Source: Harmothoe impar (lineage: Eukaryota; Annelida; Polychaeta; Phyllodocida; Polynoidae). From it: a stretch of 64,000 nt of DNA. A model generated the notes under the pieces. The model worked only from the letters and a program-made list of their open reading frames with translations. It was not told where the DNA came from and searched no databases. The position numbers and the translations under genes were made by a program. Within the stretch, counting starts at the first letter, position 1, and each line of letters begins with the position of its first letter. Where the stretch lies: positions 84,568,622 through 84,632,621 of the forward strand of contig OX381709.1 in the NCBI GenBank assembly GCA_947462335.1. The letters run 5' to 3'. Positions 43,615 through 54,802 of this stretch are shown piece after piece.

Positions 43615-44345
43615 TGGTGCTGTGGGTTTTGTGTGTGTGGTGCTCTGTGTGGTGCTGTGTGATGTGTGTGTGCTGCTGTGTGTGTGCTGTATGTGCTGCT
43701 GTGTGTGCTGCTGTGTGTTACTGCGTGTGGTGCTGTGTGGTGCTGTGTGTGCTGCTGTGTGTGGTGCTGCTGTGTGCTGCTGTGTGTGCTGCTGTGTGTG
43801 CCGATGTGTGTGCTGCTGTGTGTGCCACTGTGTGTGCTGCTGTGTGTGTGGTGCTGCGTGTGGTGCAGTGTTTGCTGTTCTTGCTGTTCTGTGAGCTGCT
43901 GTGTGTGCTGCTGTGTGTGCTGCTGTGTATGCTGCTGTGTGTGCTGATGTGTGAGCTGCTGTGTGAGCTGCTGTGTGTGCTGCTGTGTGTGCTGCTGTGT
44001 GTGCTGCTGTGTGTGCTGCTGTGTGTGGCTGTATGAGCTGCTGTTGGAGCTGCTATATGAGCTGCTGTGTGTGCTGCTGTGTGTGCTGCTGTGTGTGCTG
44101 CTGTGTGCGCTGCTGTGTGTTCTGCTGTGTGTGTGGTGCTGTGTGTGTGGTGCTGTGTGCGATGTGCTGTGTGTGCTGCTGTGTGTGCCGTTGTGTGAGC
44201 GGCTTTGTGTGCTGATCTATCATCTGCTATATGTGCTAGTTTGTGTGCTGCCCTATGAGCTGCTCTATGAGCTGCGCTATTATCTTCCCTCCAGGCTGCT
44301 CTATGAGCTGCTGTGTGAGCTGCTCTATAACCTGCTCTGTGTACT
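43615..44345 (+). repeat. CTGCTGTGTGTG minisatellite
   Basis: Degenerate 12-bp units (CTGCTGTGTGTG with GAG and TAT variants) over ~730 bp, decaying to the right. The long Cys/Val frames and the His/Ala frame opposite are by-products. Confidence 0.93.
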
Positions 44346-46479
44346 GCCCGTTGTATAGCTCTGTGAACTGCTCTGTTTATCTCTACTACACCTCCATGCA
44401 CCCCCTTCCAGCTGCCCTGTGTTCTGCTCTTTAAGCTCACTGAATGTACCGCGCTGTGAAATCCACTGTAAATTACACTCCCTGATGTGCCATTCTCAAT
44501 ACACCACTCTGAATTACTCCGTCCCAGGTTCAACTGGGTCTCATTTTGATATAATCCCAAAGTCAAAAAGCTGCAAGAGGAATCACCAGCTGTCACGCGA
44601 TGGGTGTCACGGGCTGACGGGGGCCGGGTATAATAGAGGCACAAGGGGCGTGATTTGTGGTCATGGTCCCGGGGGGGGGGGGGGAGTCACTGAGTCTTTG
44701 AGGATAGATAGCAACTGCGGCCCTACCACCCTTCTTTTCAGGGGATAGGAAATTTGACAGCCACTTATTTGGATACAAGCTGTGCATGGCCTGGCCCACT
44801 CCAACCCACCATACCTGTTAAGTGTTATTTCAGGGCTAAATGTGTGTACAACCACTGAATAGACTTCTGCAAGCCTAGGCCTCCCACAAATTCATACAAA
44901 GTCACTTTTGTTTCTGCAAATTAACCCACTGAATTTAAGGATTGGATTTGACCGCCCCACATATCAGGTTTTGAATGAGATCTCACCCCTTCTAAAGATC
45001 TAATGGAAATTCGCTGCCAGAGTGTTGCTGCATTGGTTATGCAATACATGGCAGAGTAACCCCCTGCAGGCCCTCGTCCCACACCAATGGCCACATGTCT
45101 TCATTTAATTTCTATACTTGAAGTGCCGGCTTCACGGCTAGATTCAGGGCCGGGTGCCAGACGGGGATTATACGGGGCAGACTGATGTGGGCAGCACACG
45201 CAGCGCGATTACAGACAGTCCTTTCTACCTCCCTACAGGCAAGGTGTTAATGCTTCAATAGTCAAAAGAATCCCTTAACTTTCCTCATGTATTTTGACTG
45301 TATATAGCTGTATATAAAAATATCTTATAATTCACAAATTACACTGTACATATCATTACGGGTGGCGGACGAGAACTGGCTTGTTTGGCCCAGACGCAGC
45401 TTTTTTTTTGTAGAAGATTTTTAAAATTAATATGAGTAGATCAAAATTAATATGATCTCATTACATGAAATACACTTTTTGATTGAATTGTTGTAAATGA
45501 CATAAACCTTACACATGTAAAGGAGCATCTTCTTGAGAATAAATATATTTGAATCTGAAGCTGAGCTAGATTTAAATCTATCACAAAGTTGCTGGGTATC
45601 GTATTTTTCACTCTTGATTATTTATATATATATGTCAGGTTGATGTAAACATTTCCAATGGGTTGTGAACATGTCACCCTTGAGCACTTCTGATTATTCA
45701 AGATGGCCGCCAGAAAGTCAAAACTCACCAAAAAAGAGTCAACTGTCTTCTGGCTCTTAGCTTTTCTGAAATTCTGTCATTCTGGGCCACATGCCCCCAT
45801 GTAGACATTTACTTCTACACTAGAGGGAGTGGTCATATTTTTAAAACAGGGGAGTTAGTTGATTTGGGGAAACAGAAACAAATCCTGGTGAACTAAAAAT
45901 GTCTGACTTTTAGTCTGAACGACTCCCCCCCCCCCCCGCCCCACCCCTAAAATGAAAATACAATTTGAGCCAGAGATACAACTGAAGAGAATGTGGTGCA
46001 GACCGTGGATTGGGCAAGGAGAGTGGTCGGGCTGGGAGCATGGGCGACCACTGAATATAAGCAGTGGTCTAAACATCAGGGGGAGATCAAGTGTTCCAAT
46101 TCATTGGAACAGGGTAAGCCATTGTGGTCAATATACACTGAATACCTGTGCCTACTATACATGGACCCCTGTCCCTTCCTTGCTCCCCACAGTGTTGTAG
46201 GTATGCAGGCCATGTGCTTTGAGGACAGCAGCAATGTTGACACAAAGCAGAGGGGGAACTTTGCTAAATATGGGTATATCTCCAGTTTAATGCAATGCAT
46301 TTATCATGCAAATCCATGGGATTATGGCCTTTTAATGCATCCAAATGCATGCATTTTCACAAGAATGTGATGCTCAAAGCAGAGGCGGTGTTGACTACCC
46401 TGTTTCTGTAAACAGAAACACCTGACCTCCACCCCGAGGTTTAGTTCAGTGGTGGCCCGTGGCTGGGAGTCATGAGGGC
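44346..46479. other. 2.1-kb stretch without recognised feature
   Basis: A poly-G near 44670 and a poly-C near 45925. No repeat family, RNA gene or convincing coding frame on either strand. Confidence 0.45.
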
Positions 46480-47029
46480 GGTGAGGGTAAGGAGATAGGT
46501 AGGACGCCTCGGTGCACGCAGCAGCAAAAATAACAGATGAACAAAGACAAGCACCTCAGACGTAAAGACCGATCAGTAATTGTGACATGGAGCGCACCTA
46601 AGTCTGGGGGGCTGGTGGGGGAGGGGAGGGTGGGTAGCCGAAGATATTGTAGGCTAGAGGAGGGGCGGCTAGGGTAAGATAGGCTAGTTTGGCAAGACAA
46701 AAAGAAATTGGGGAGGAGGGGGAGGAGAGGGAGGGGAGGGAAGGAGGGGAGGGAAGGAGGGGAGGGAAGGAGGGAGGGAGGGAGGGAGGGAGGGAGCGAA
46801 GGAGGGGAGGGAGGATGAGGAGGGATAGGGTAGCGAAGGGGACGGCAGAGGAGGGCAGGGGGCTAGGGGAGGCCAGTGGGAGGCCAGGGGAGGACAGGGG
46901 AGGAAAGGGGAGGACAGGGAAGGGCATGGTAGGGGTAGGAGGTAGAGAGGAGGGTATGTTGATGCTATGGGGGTCAATGGGGAGGGTTGTGGGGGATGGA
47001 GGGTGAGCAGGTGGCGTAGGGTAGGGTAA
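46480..47029 (+). repeat. Purine-rich GGGAGGGA tract
   Basis: G/A-rich on the plus strand, densest at 46700-46800, with (GGGA)n and GGGGAGGACA units. Could form triplex or quadruplex DNA. Confidence 0.85.
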
Positions 47030-47175
47030 CCCAGCTAACAAGAAAACGTTATTTTAAGTCAAAATAACGTTATAAAATTTCATATAACGTTATGGCATAG
47101 TAAGGAGCCTTAGAGAAACGTTATTTAACGTTAGATAATGTTGTCAAATGTTGTATAACGTTTTTTGTTCACGGG
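47030..47175 (-). mobile_element. MITE family A copy
   Basis: CCCAGCTAACAAGAAAACG to TTTTTTGTTCACGGG. Confidence 0.9.
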
Positions 47176-47467
47176 GAAGTGATTGTCTAGGGGAGTTGTT
47201 GAAGAGAGTTGCTGAAGGAGGTTAGCAGGGGAAGGGAGGAGGGGGAGGGGTTGGGAGCAGGTGCAGGGACGGCTTAACTACACACAGACCACAGCCACCT
47301 CCTGTGCAGCCTTCAGACCGTATCAAAGCAGCCACATACAGCACCCCCCCCCCCTCCACATCCAATACACCCAGCACTCCCCACCCTACTTTGCCCCCTC
47401 CAATACACCCCCATCCCTCCACCCAACCCCACCACCCTTCAGTACTCTTGCATCTAACAATAGACTA

Positions 47468-47616
47468 CCCAGCTAACAAAAAAACGTTATTTTACGTCAA
47501 AATAACGTTTTAAACTTTACGTAACGTTATGTCATACTAAAGAGCCTTAGAAAAACGTTGACATATAACGTTATATAAAGTTATAAAATGGTGTATATCG
47601 TTATTTGTTTACTGGG
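47468..47616 (-). mobile_element. MITE family A copy
   Basis: CCCAGCTAACAAAAAAACG to TTATTTGTTTACTGGG; interrupts the minisatellite right after an ATAGACTA block. Confidence 0.93.
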
Positions 47617-48159
47617 CACTCCTCCCCACCACCCCTCCTTCAATACACCCATAAAGCTCCAAACCACTCCCCACCCCACTCCCCATCTAACCCTGTCCAG
47701 TACACCCAACCACTCCCCTCCTCCTCCCCACCCTCTCACCCAACTCCCCATCCTTAAGGACTCTAGCATCTAACCATAGACTCCCCAACTCACTCCAAAC
47801 CAACCCTACCACATTCCCTCCCCCACACCCACCCTACTTTCCACCTCACTCCCTCCCAATACATCCCCCAACACTCCACCCCACTCCTCATCAAGTACTC
47901 GACTATCTAGCCATAGACAGCGCCTCCCTCCAGTACAGCCCCCTACTCTCCACTACCCCCCACTGCCAGTCCCCATTCCTCCTCCCTACTACTCCACCCC
48001 CACTCCCCACCCTTCAGTACTCTAGTTTATTACCACAGCAACCCCCTCTAATACAATCCCAACCCGACTCCCCACAACCACACCCCACACCATCCAACCT
48101 TCAGTAGGATCTAACCATAGACTGCCACTCTCCACCCCTCTCCAATACACCCCCATACT

Positions 48160-48418
48160 CAAAAAGTAAACTTGTCTCCAGACTCTTCCAAGTGACGGTC
48201 ATATAATAAACGAGTCAAAAACTTGTCTAAGTGACAAAGAAAAAGAGGGACTTCTAGCTGGAGATAGAAGACCCACTTGGCATGTACCAGCCCAAAACCA
48301 GACATTTGCCAGCTCCAGATTCTATTTGTGGGATGGTAACCTGATAGGTTAGACAACTTTTGACTTGTTTATTTTATGATAGTCACTACGACGAGTCTGG
48401 AGACAAGTTTACTTTTTC
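48160..48418. mobile_element. ~258-bp MITE with AAAAAGTAAACTTGTCTCC ends
   Basis: AAAAAGTAAACTTGTCTCCA at left, GGAGACAAGTTTACTTTTT at right, then further inverted GTGAC...GTCAC and AAACAAGTC. One end of another copy is at 63736-63760 beside the gap. Confidence 0.82.
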
Positions 48419-48830
48419 AGTGCATCCCTCCTCCCCACTACTCCCCCTCCAATACTTTATTTACATTATTGTTTATTTACCCTGTCTAATGAAGGATATT
48501 GCCTGTATTACCAACCCCAGCCCTTCTCCCAAAACCTCACCTCTGCCAACCACTCAGTACTCTAGCATCCAACCGTAAACTCTCCAACCCACTCCCCACC
48601 AATCCTCCTCCCCCCATTCTCCCCTCCAATCACCCTCAACCCAGCCCTCAACCTCCCCCGCTCCTCCAACTCCCCACCGCTCAGTACTCTATATAGTGTC
48701 TAACCATAGATTGACCTATCCTGCCATTCACTTCAATACATCCACGACCACTGGATCACCCCCCCCCCCCACCCCACTCGTTCCCCACCCTCCAGTGCTC
48801 TCGCATCTAACAATAGACTGACCTACCCTG

Positions 48831-49132
48831 TTATTTGATGTTTACTGCAAGATCTAGACTTAGTGTTTTGTGAGGGGGCGTGGTTCTTATTCCCTGGAAG
48901 TATATTCTGCCAAAGTAGCTCAACTGACTAAATTCACGAAAAGAAATATGTCACTTCAGTTTTGCAAAGCGTGGCAAAACGGGTTTGATTATTAGTATCA
49001 GTCATATAATGAGAATCGAATCACTCAGAATTATCCCAATACAAGAAATATTGTCCTTTGATCTACTCACCTGGGCTGTATTAACACATGATAACAACAA
49101 AAGACATAACACAGAAAATAATCTTGTGGCTC
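48831..49132. other. No gene seen
   Basis: Unique-looking sequence. Confidence 0.35.
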
Positions 49133-49136
49133 TTAA

Positions 49137-49371
49137 CCCTTTAAAAATGCATGTTGATAAAGGATAACATTTGTCGTCATGATTTAGCACCTGTGAGTAA
49201 CTCGCTGGTGCTGCATTTGTGCATAATGCCAACCCTTTAGGAGTGTCTCAACCCAATGGGGTCGGCATGATGCTTGAATACAGCACTGGCGAGTCACTCA
49301 CCAGGGCTGCATTCATGCATGCTGCCGACCGAGGGCATGACGCATTAAGGCATCATGCCATCCTTAAAGGG
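49137..49371. mobile_element. MITE family C, complete copy
   Basis: CCCTTTAAAAATGCATG to CATGCCATCCTTAAAGGG; TTAA on both sides (49133-49136, 49372-49375). Confidence 0.87.
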
Positions 49372-49375
49372 TTAA

Positions 49376-49703
49376 ACGGCTGTAGTCTGGATGTGGTTGA
49401 TGATGATCCATGTACGTCTACAGACTAGACCATCATTACTACCAGCCGGTACACGGGGCCCCAGACACCCATAACGAGCTCTCGCTGGGGCTTGTGTTTC
49501 TGTCTTTATTCATCTCAATTCTTCACCAGTAGGTGCTTTGACCACACACAGAAAAGAAACAGCATCAAAAGGGAGTCCAAGTAGCCTCCAGAATGACTCC
49601 TCTTACTAGGGGAACCCAGATCCTCATGTGACTCCCTTAGGTGAGTCAGGGAGCTTCGAGACTCCCCGAGGCGACTCCTTCAAGTCAGCCAGGGAGTCAC
49701 CTA
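49376..49703. other. Spacer with GACTCC/GGAGTC repeats
   Basis: 49570-49700 is a degenerate run of GACTCC, CGACTCC and GGGAGTC, resuming after the MITE at 49853. Confidence 0.5.
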
Positions 49704-49852
49704 CCCAGTAAACAAATAACGTTGTACACCATTTTATAACGTTATATAACGTTATATGTCAACGTATTTCTAAGTCTCTTTAGTATGACATAACGTTATA
49801 TAAAATTTAAAACGTTATTTTAACGTAAAATAACGTTTTTTTGTTAGCTGGG
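49704..49852 (+). mobile_element. MITE family A copy with TA duplication
   Basis: CCCAGTAAACAAATAACG to TTTTTTGTTAGCTGGG; TA on both sides. Confidence 0.94.
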
Positions 49853-50292
49853 TAGTCTCCCTTGGGACGGGTAGTTGATTTTGTGGTTGTTGAAGCATTT
49901 CCAGCTCTTTCCTTAAAGCCCCAGCGCCCCGATATATAAGGCTGAGTACCTGTCCCAGCTCCACTCCGACTGCTGCTGGAGATCTGAGCCTTTAACAACC
50001 TGAAATTTCCCTATCCCTCTCAGGGTATGTGTCTGACTCACGGTGAATCTACCCTAATGTACATTTCAGGCCATCCCCATATGTGACTACCCCTAACCCT
50101 GGCTCCTCCCGTCCTCCCAGCATCTCCCGTCTCTACTGGCAGGCAGGCGTGACCCAGTTCATATAGAGCCGATCCCTATTTGCCGTTATAACATTGATTT
50201 TGTGCTTGTTGGCAGTAAGGGTGGCGCGATATGGTAGGGTGGCAGGAGGCAGGCCTGTGGGGGTATGGGGTAGGGTGCAGTGGTGTAGGGAA
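49853..50292. other. No gene seen
   Basis: Contains CGGTGAATCTACCCTAATG (50040), related to the repeat at 23764. Confidence 0.4.
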
Positions 50293-50441
50293 CCCAGTAA
50301 ACAAATAACGTTATACACCATTTTATAACGTTATATAACGTTATATGTAAACGTTTTTCTAAGGCTCTTCAATATGAAATAATGTTATGTAAAGTTTAAA
50401 ACGTTATTTTGACGTAAAACTAAGTTTTTTTGTTAGCTGGG
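50293..50441 (+). mobile_element. MITE family A copy
   Basis: CCCAGTAAACAAATAACG to TTTTTTGTTAGCTGGG. Confidence 0.94.
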
Positions 50442-50595
50442 CATTTTTTAACAACAGATGGGGGGGGGGTGAATTGTTCGCTTGAGTGGGTGAAAAAAGA
50501 TGTGGTTCCTAGCAGGAGAGGGGTCAACTTTTTATCCCTTCCAGGTGGACGGAAATTGAGCACAGCCAATCCCTCTGAGCTATAGTAACACACAG

Positions 50596-50739
50596 CCCAG
50601 TAAACAAAAAACGCTATACAACATTATATAACGTTATATACAGATATAGCGTTATATAACATTTCTCACTATGGCATAATGTTATATAAAGTTGTAAAAC
50701 GTTAATTTGACGTAAAATAACGTTATTTTGTTAGCTGGG
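50596..50739 (+). mobile_element. MITE family A copy with AG duplication
   Basis: CCCAGTAAACAAAAAACG to TTTTGTTAGCTGGG; AG on both sides. Confidence 0.93.
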
Positions 50740-50834
50740 AGGCCTTTTCCCTTAAATCGTTTCTCCTTTAAGGGGTCCAAATATTTTCGGCCCAGCCCAA
50801 CCCCCCCCCCCCTCCCAAATCCATCACCAAACTT

Positions 50835-50942
50835 CCCAGGTAACAAAAAAAACGTTATTTTACCAAAGAGCCTTAGAAAAACTTTGACATGTAACGTTAT
50901 ATAACGTTATAAAATGGTGTATAACGTTATTTGTTTACTGGG
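50835..50942 (-). mobile_element. MITE family A copy, internally deleted
   Basis: CCCAGGTAACAAAAAAAACG to TTATTTGTTTACTGGG; ~40 bp lost near the left; TT on both sides. Confidence 0.9.
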
Positions 50943-51118
50943 TTTCCCCCTTCCTTGATGTTAAAAAATGGCGACTCCTCAAGTGGCTTGCTGACATTCA
51001 GCATTGTTCACCTTATTGGACCACTTTTCATGACATTTAGTTTACAGGCTTAATCAGGGATATTGAATGTGTTCACATGGCATATATAATTAGATGGGAT
51101 TGGTAGTTATTTTACCTA

Positions 51119-51227
51119 CCTAGTAAACAAAAAACGTTATATAATGTTTCTCTATGGCTCCTTACTATGGCATAACGTTAAATAACGTTATGTTTTGAGG
51201 TAAAATAACATACTTTTGTTTGCTGGG
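51119..51227 (+). mobile_element. MITE family A copy, internally deleted, TA duplication
   Basis: CCTAGTAAACAAAAAACG to TTTTGTTTGCTGGG; TA on both sides. Confidence 0.9.
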
Positions 51228-51298
51228 TAGTAGTATATAGAACTGGGAGTTGCCTACCAAGGTTGTCAGTAGTATATAAAACTGGACCCTTCATGCCT

Positions 51299-51636
51299 CC
51301 CAGTGGGCACCCACACTGCATGGGTGTTTGAATTTAAGCAAATTTAAGATGCCTTAAAGGGACACTTTAAGCAGCTTTAACCCAGCTAACAAAAAAATGT
51401 TATTTTACGTCAAAATAACATTTTAAATTTTACATGATGTTATGTCATACTAAAGAGCCTTAGAAAAACGTTGACATATAACGTTATATAACGTTATAAA
51501 ATGGTATATAACCTTATTTGTTTACTGGAAAGTTGTGTAATGCCATGGAAATGTCAGTGAAAGGTCATAACAGCTTTCAAGTGGCTTTTAGTGATAATTA
51601 ATCCTATATTATATGCTCAAAGTGTTGTTTACTGGG
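51299..51636. mobile_element. MITE family K-like element interrupted by family A
   Basis: CCCAGTGGGCACCCACACTG at left; AAGTGTTGTTTACTGGG at right; TTTAAGC blocks inside; family A at 51381-51529. Confidence 0.6.
51381..51529 (-). mobile_element. MITE family A copy with AA duplication
   Basis: CCCAGCTAACAAAAAAATG to TTATTTGTTTACTGG; AA on both sides. Confidence 0.92.
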
Positions 51637-51660
51637 TAAATGCTAAAACTCATGCAATTA

Positions 51661-51735
51661 CAAAAATGAATCAATGTTGATTAAATCTTGATTAAACATT
51701 GCTTCAACATTAAACTGATGTTTTTGCCCACTGGG
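51661..51735. mobile_element. MITE family K right part
   Basis: AATCAATGTTGATTAAATC...GATGTTTTTGCCCACTGGG, as in 34703-34810. Confidence 0.6.
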
Positions 51736-51739
51736 ATAG

Positions 51740-52235
51740 ATCGTCTTTGTTATCTTGATGCATTTACTCAGCAGCGTTGCATTCATTCTGACTCTACCGA
51801 CCGTAGAGTCGGTATGATGGTTTGGTTTGTTTTGGTATTCGTTTATTTATCCTGCATTACATGGGGCCAGGCCCTGTTCGTGTAATGCAGCTCATGTGCA
51901 CAAATATCAGAGATGTTGTCCATGATAAATATACATCCAATCTCCTCATGGGAATTGTTATATTATTTAATATATAGAGTATAATATAATATGAAAACCT
52001 ACATAAGCAGCAAAAAGAGAGTAGATTCTTCTACTCTGTAGTCCAGTCTCAAGATGTTTATGAGTATTGATGAATATACAATGTCTAGCTACTCACCAGG
52101 GTATTATGACATACTACATCACCATGTGGCCCCGTTTCCTCCTCACTTGCCATTCTAGGAAATCAATATAATCTATAGATAGATATATCTATCCCTACAG
52201 GCTTTTACATATGGGTAACTAAACGTTGCCTATAT
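51740..52235. other. Left flank of the PolB element, no gene
   Basis: 52150-52235 (AAATCAATATAATCTATAG...GCTTTTACATATGGGTAACTAAAC) resembles 61765-61850 in the right flank, in the same orientation. Confidence 0.5.
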
Positions 52236-52241
52236 AGTCTC
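52236..52241. repeat. 6-bp target-site duplication, left copy
   Basis: AGTCTC directly abuts the first base of the left terminal repeat. An identical hexamer abuts the right terminal repeat. Six bases is the duplication length known for Polintons. Confidence 0.85.
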
Positions 52242-52795
52242 AGTAGTATAGTATGTATCGGAACGGGACTATAGTTAAGTACTGTTTATTACTCAATCGA
52301 CATGCAGCCAATCAGAGGCCTCCATTTGGTCACGTGACCGGAAGTGACCTACTTAGGGGATTAGTGGTGCATTCTGGGTAACCCTGCAGCCAATCAGAGG
52401 CCACCATTTGGTCACGTGACCGGAAGTGACCTACTTAGGGGATTAGTGGTGCATTCTGGGTAACTTACTGACCTACTTAGGGGACCGGAAGTGACGTCAT
52501 ATGACCTAATTTAGGATCACGTGACCGGAAGTGACCTGATGAGTCACGTGAGCGGAAGTGACGTCACATGACCTAATGGCCGACCGGAAGTGAGTGACCT
52601 CATTGAGGATCACGTGACCGGAAGTGACTTGATTGATCACGTGAGCGGAAGAAGAAGTTTTTTGTTTAGGAAGTGAGGGTCTTTAGGATCACGTGACTGG
52701 AAGCGACGTCGTCACATGAGTGACGCTTTAAGAGACTGCGCGACTTACTAGTAAAAGAAGACGTATGAAAATAAAAACACAACAATATTTTATTT
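52242..52795 (+). repeat. Left terminal inverted repeat of the PolB element
   Basis: This arm pairs with 60590-61680 in reverse complement. The first 60 bases match exactly and the next ~70 differ at two sites. Further in, homology continues through repeated modules carrying CACGTG, CCGGAAGTG and TGACGTCA, with unit gains and losses. The arm ends at a ~45-bp block (52743-52790) that also lies just after the death-domain gene at the other end. It holds seven CACGTG sites (52331, 52413, 52518, 52545, 52611, 52638, 52690) and about eight GGAAGT cores. Confidence 0.9.
52743..52795 (-). terminator. Shared 3'-end block after the polymerase
   Basis: Counterpart of 60593-60640 on the opposite strand, starting about 80 bases past the polymerase stop. 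Read leftward it contains AAATAAAA-type motifs usable as polyadenylation signals. Confidence 0.5.
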
Positions 52796-54236
52796 TATTT
52801 TTTTTATTTATTTTTTTTCAATCTTGATAAACACTCTATTTTTGAAAAGATGCACACGCTTATTTTTTTTTTTTTCATATCTCTAAAGGACTCGTTGTCA
52901 CACCGTCAGAATGCACGCGACGCTTATAATACAAGTAGCGCATGCCGTCTTTCTCTATGGTGTAGGTGACCATTTTGTTTCGCACCACTTTGAAGTTTCT
53001 ATTTACAGCAATGAGAGTTTTTCGTTGGCGAAGAACATCCAAGAAGTCGTCTGGTTCCTGAGGGTTTTGTTTCTTCTGTACGCCTTTTGCACTCCATTTT
53101 TTGGATTTTCTTTCACCGGTGTCGCTGACTCGATCGTAGCAAATGTAAGTCTTAGGGTTGAGACTTAGGATCCCGTCACCTTCCCACTCCGCTTTCATAA
53201 GCCCCGAAGTTCTCAGATCGTGAAGGTACCGTCTCTCACAACATCCGCCGGGCGGCGGACACCATTCTCGCACTCTTTCCGTTTTTGTCTTCACGAAAAG
53301 CTCTAAGTGATCGTCGCACACCGCTGTCGGAAGCCACTTTCGTTTCTCTCTGAAGTACGTCTCTCTCAGGCGAGGTTTGACTAGGTCATCCAACGTGTCA
53401 CCGCTGAGAGCCATGTAAAGACTGTCGGTGTCCATTTGACAAAGGGCATAATCGCGCCGATCGACGAATCTATCCAAGAAGTCGTATGTGAACTCTAACA
53501 TTTTCAACTTCGCGTACTGGTATACCATGAACCCTATTTGAATAGGGAGGTTGTTGTTGACTGTTTTCGGTTGTAGTTCGACTTCAAACTGATCGGAACT
53601 CAACTCGGACGCCTTTTTGAAGCGCCACGAATTGGCCAATAGTTCGAACTTCCGACTGTCAGTGTATCTCACCGCCGTGTGTTTTTCTTTGTTGCAGATT
53701 GTTTTACCGTACGTAGCGTTTCCCATTAACTTGTAACAGTCTGACAGAATTTTCTCGTTCTCGTTCACGTCGCCACGTCTTCGCGCCGCCGTTACTTCGT
53801 CCGCGAAACCGGCAAAGGAGCGTTTAGGTAGGTATTCTACCACCAGCTGCACTTTGGTGACTATCAAACCGTGCTCTAAATACCACTTGAGAAGCGGCGT
53901 TCCCAAGAGAATATTTTTTCCGTGGTAACTCCCTATCAGACATCTCTGAGGCGTGTTCAACAGCTTTTCTTCCTGCGCAAAGTCTGACATGTGAGGTCCT
54001 ATGTCCGATTTTGAAACGGTCGCGTTCTTGAAAACGGGGGTCATTTCTTCGAAGTAGTCTCGTAGGTGAGGCGGCGTAGTGATGTCCACTTGAACTAAAC
54101 CGAACATTTTCTCCTCTTTCACAGCGGAAAGGATGTCGCTCTCGCTCATCGCGTTTCGAGACACTTTCAAAGCGTCAACCTTCCAGCGTTGTTGGGAGGC
54201 CTTGACCCGCTCATCTCGACGCTTCATCTCTCGCCA

Positions 54237-54239
54237 TTA
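54237..54239 (-). other. In-frame TAA stop inside the polymerase
   Basis: The stop interrupts an otherwise open frame between motif A and the region before motif B. Codons on both sides are in the same frame. Confidence 0.85.
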
Positions 54240-54796
54240 GCACTCCCACACGACGACCAGCTTGTGACCTAGCGCTTTCAAGTAAGCGCTTACTCTGGTC
54301 GTTCTGTCGCGTCTCTCCTCTCTCAGTGAAGCGCACTGATATCGGTGCGACGGTATGCACTCGTGAGCGTGGAACCAACACCCGTGAAACTGGAAAACTG
54401 TATTAGAGGCCGCGTGAAACGCGTCCACGCAAATTCTCCGACAGCCTACAACCATCTCGCCGCCGTTCAAAGCGTGGCGCAGTTTCACGTCGCGGTCGTG
54501 CTCTACGAAGCGTAACCACTCCAAAGCGCTGTGAGAGTTTCTTTGCCTAATTTCAGGCTTGAACTCGGTCTCGGGCCGTCTCACCGCGTAATAGCCCGTG
54601 CAGTGCGCTTCGCTCATGCAGCGCAAGTACAGAGAGTTAGCGTCTAGTCCTAGGATGTGTTGGCACGGTCTCGCTTCTTCGCCGTACTTGTGCTCCCTTA
54701 TCTGCGTGGTGCCCTTCTCGTGAAATCTATGGAAGATGATGGAAGGACCGCCGACTAGATTTTCTTTGATCAGAGCGTGGAGGACGGCGTCGAACT

Positions 54797-54802
54797 GGGG
54801 GG
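54797..54802 (-). other. Frame change at a homopolymer in the polymerase
   Basis: A run of six G (plus strand) sits where polymerase homology moves from one minus-strand frame to another, between the exonuclease and motif A. Homopolymer runs are prone to slippage and to sequencing error, so this lesion is the least certain of the three. Confidence 0.75.

Larger units (their letters stand above)
47200..48830 (+). repeat. C/A/T-rich degenerate minisatellite
   Basis: Recurrent CAGTACTCTAGCATCTAACC, ATAGACT and CACTCCCCACC blocks at about 47443, 47757, 47897, 48013, 48103, 48548, 48686 and 48792, roughly 90-140 bp apart, with CCAATACACCCCC between. G is very rare on this strand. A family A MITE (47468-47616) and another MITE (48160-48418) interrupt it. 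Confidence 0.75.
50442..50990. mobile_element. Foldback repeat family I with two family A insertions
   Basis: CATTTTTTAACAACAGATGG at left; CCTTGATGTTAAAAAATGG at right. CCAATCCCTCTGAGCTATAGTAA and AAGGGGTCCAAATATTTTCGG inside match the copy at 8655-8897. Confidence 0.72.

Noticed and set aside
43518..44644. Long Cys/Val-rich plus frames and a His/Ala-rich minus frame
   Set aside because: By-products of the CTGCTGTGTGTG minisatellite; composition alone explains them.
46470..47041. Pro/Ser/Leu-rich minus frames and a Gly/Arg/Glu-rich plus frame
   Set aside because: Purine-rich (GGGA)n tract; low-complexity translation in every frame.
52911..53168. Plus-strand open frames inside the polymerase, also 54898-55419 and 56672-57031
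   Set aside because: They lie antisense to the polymerase and have no motif; codon structure belongs to the minus strand.
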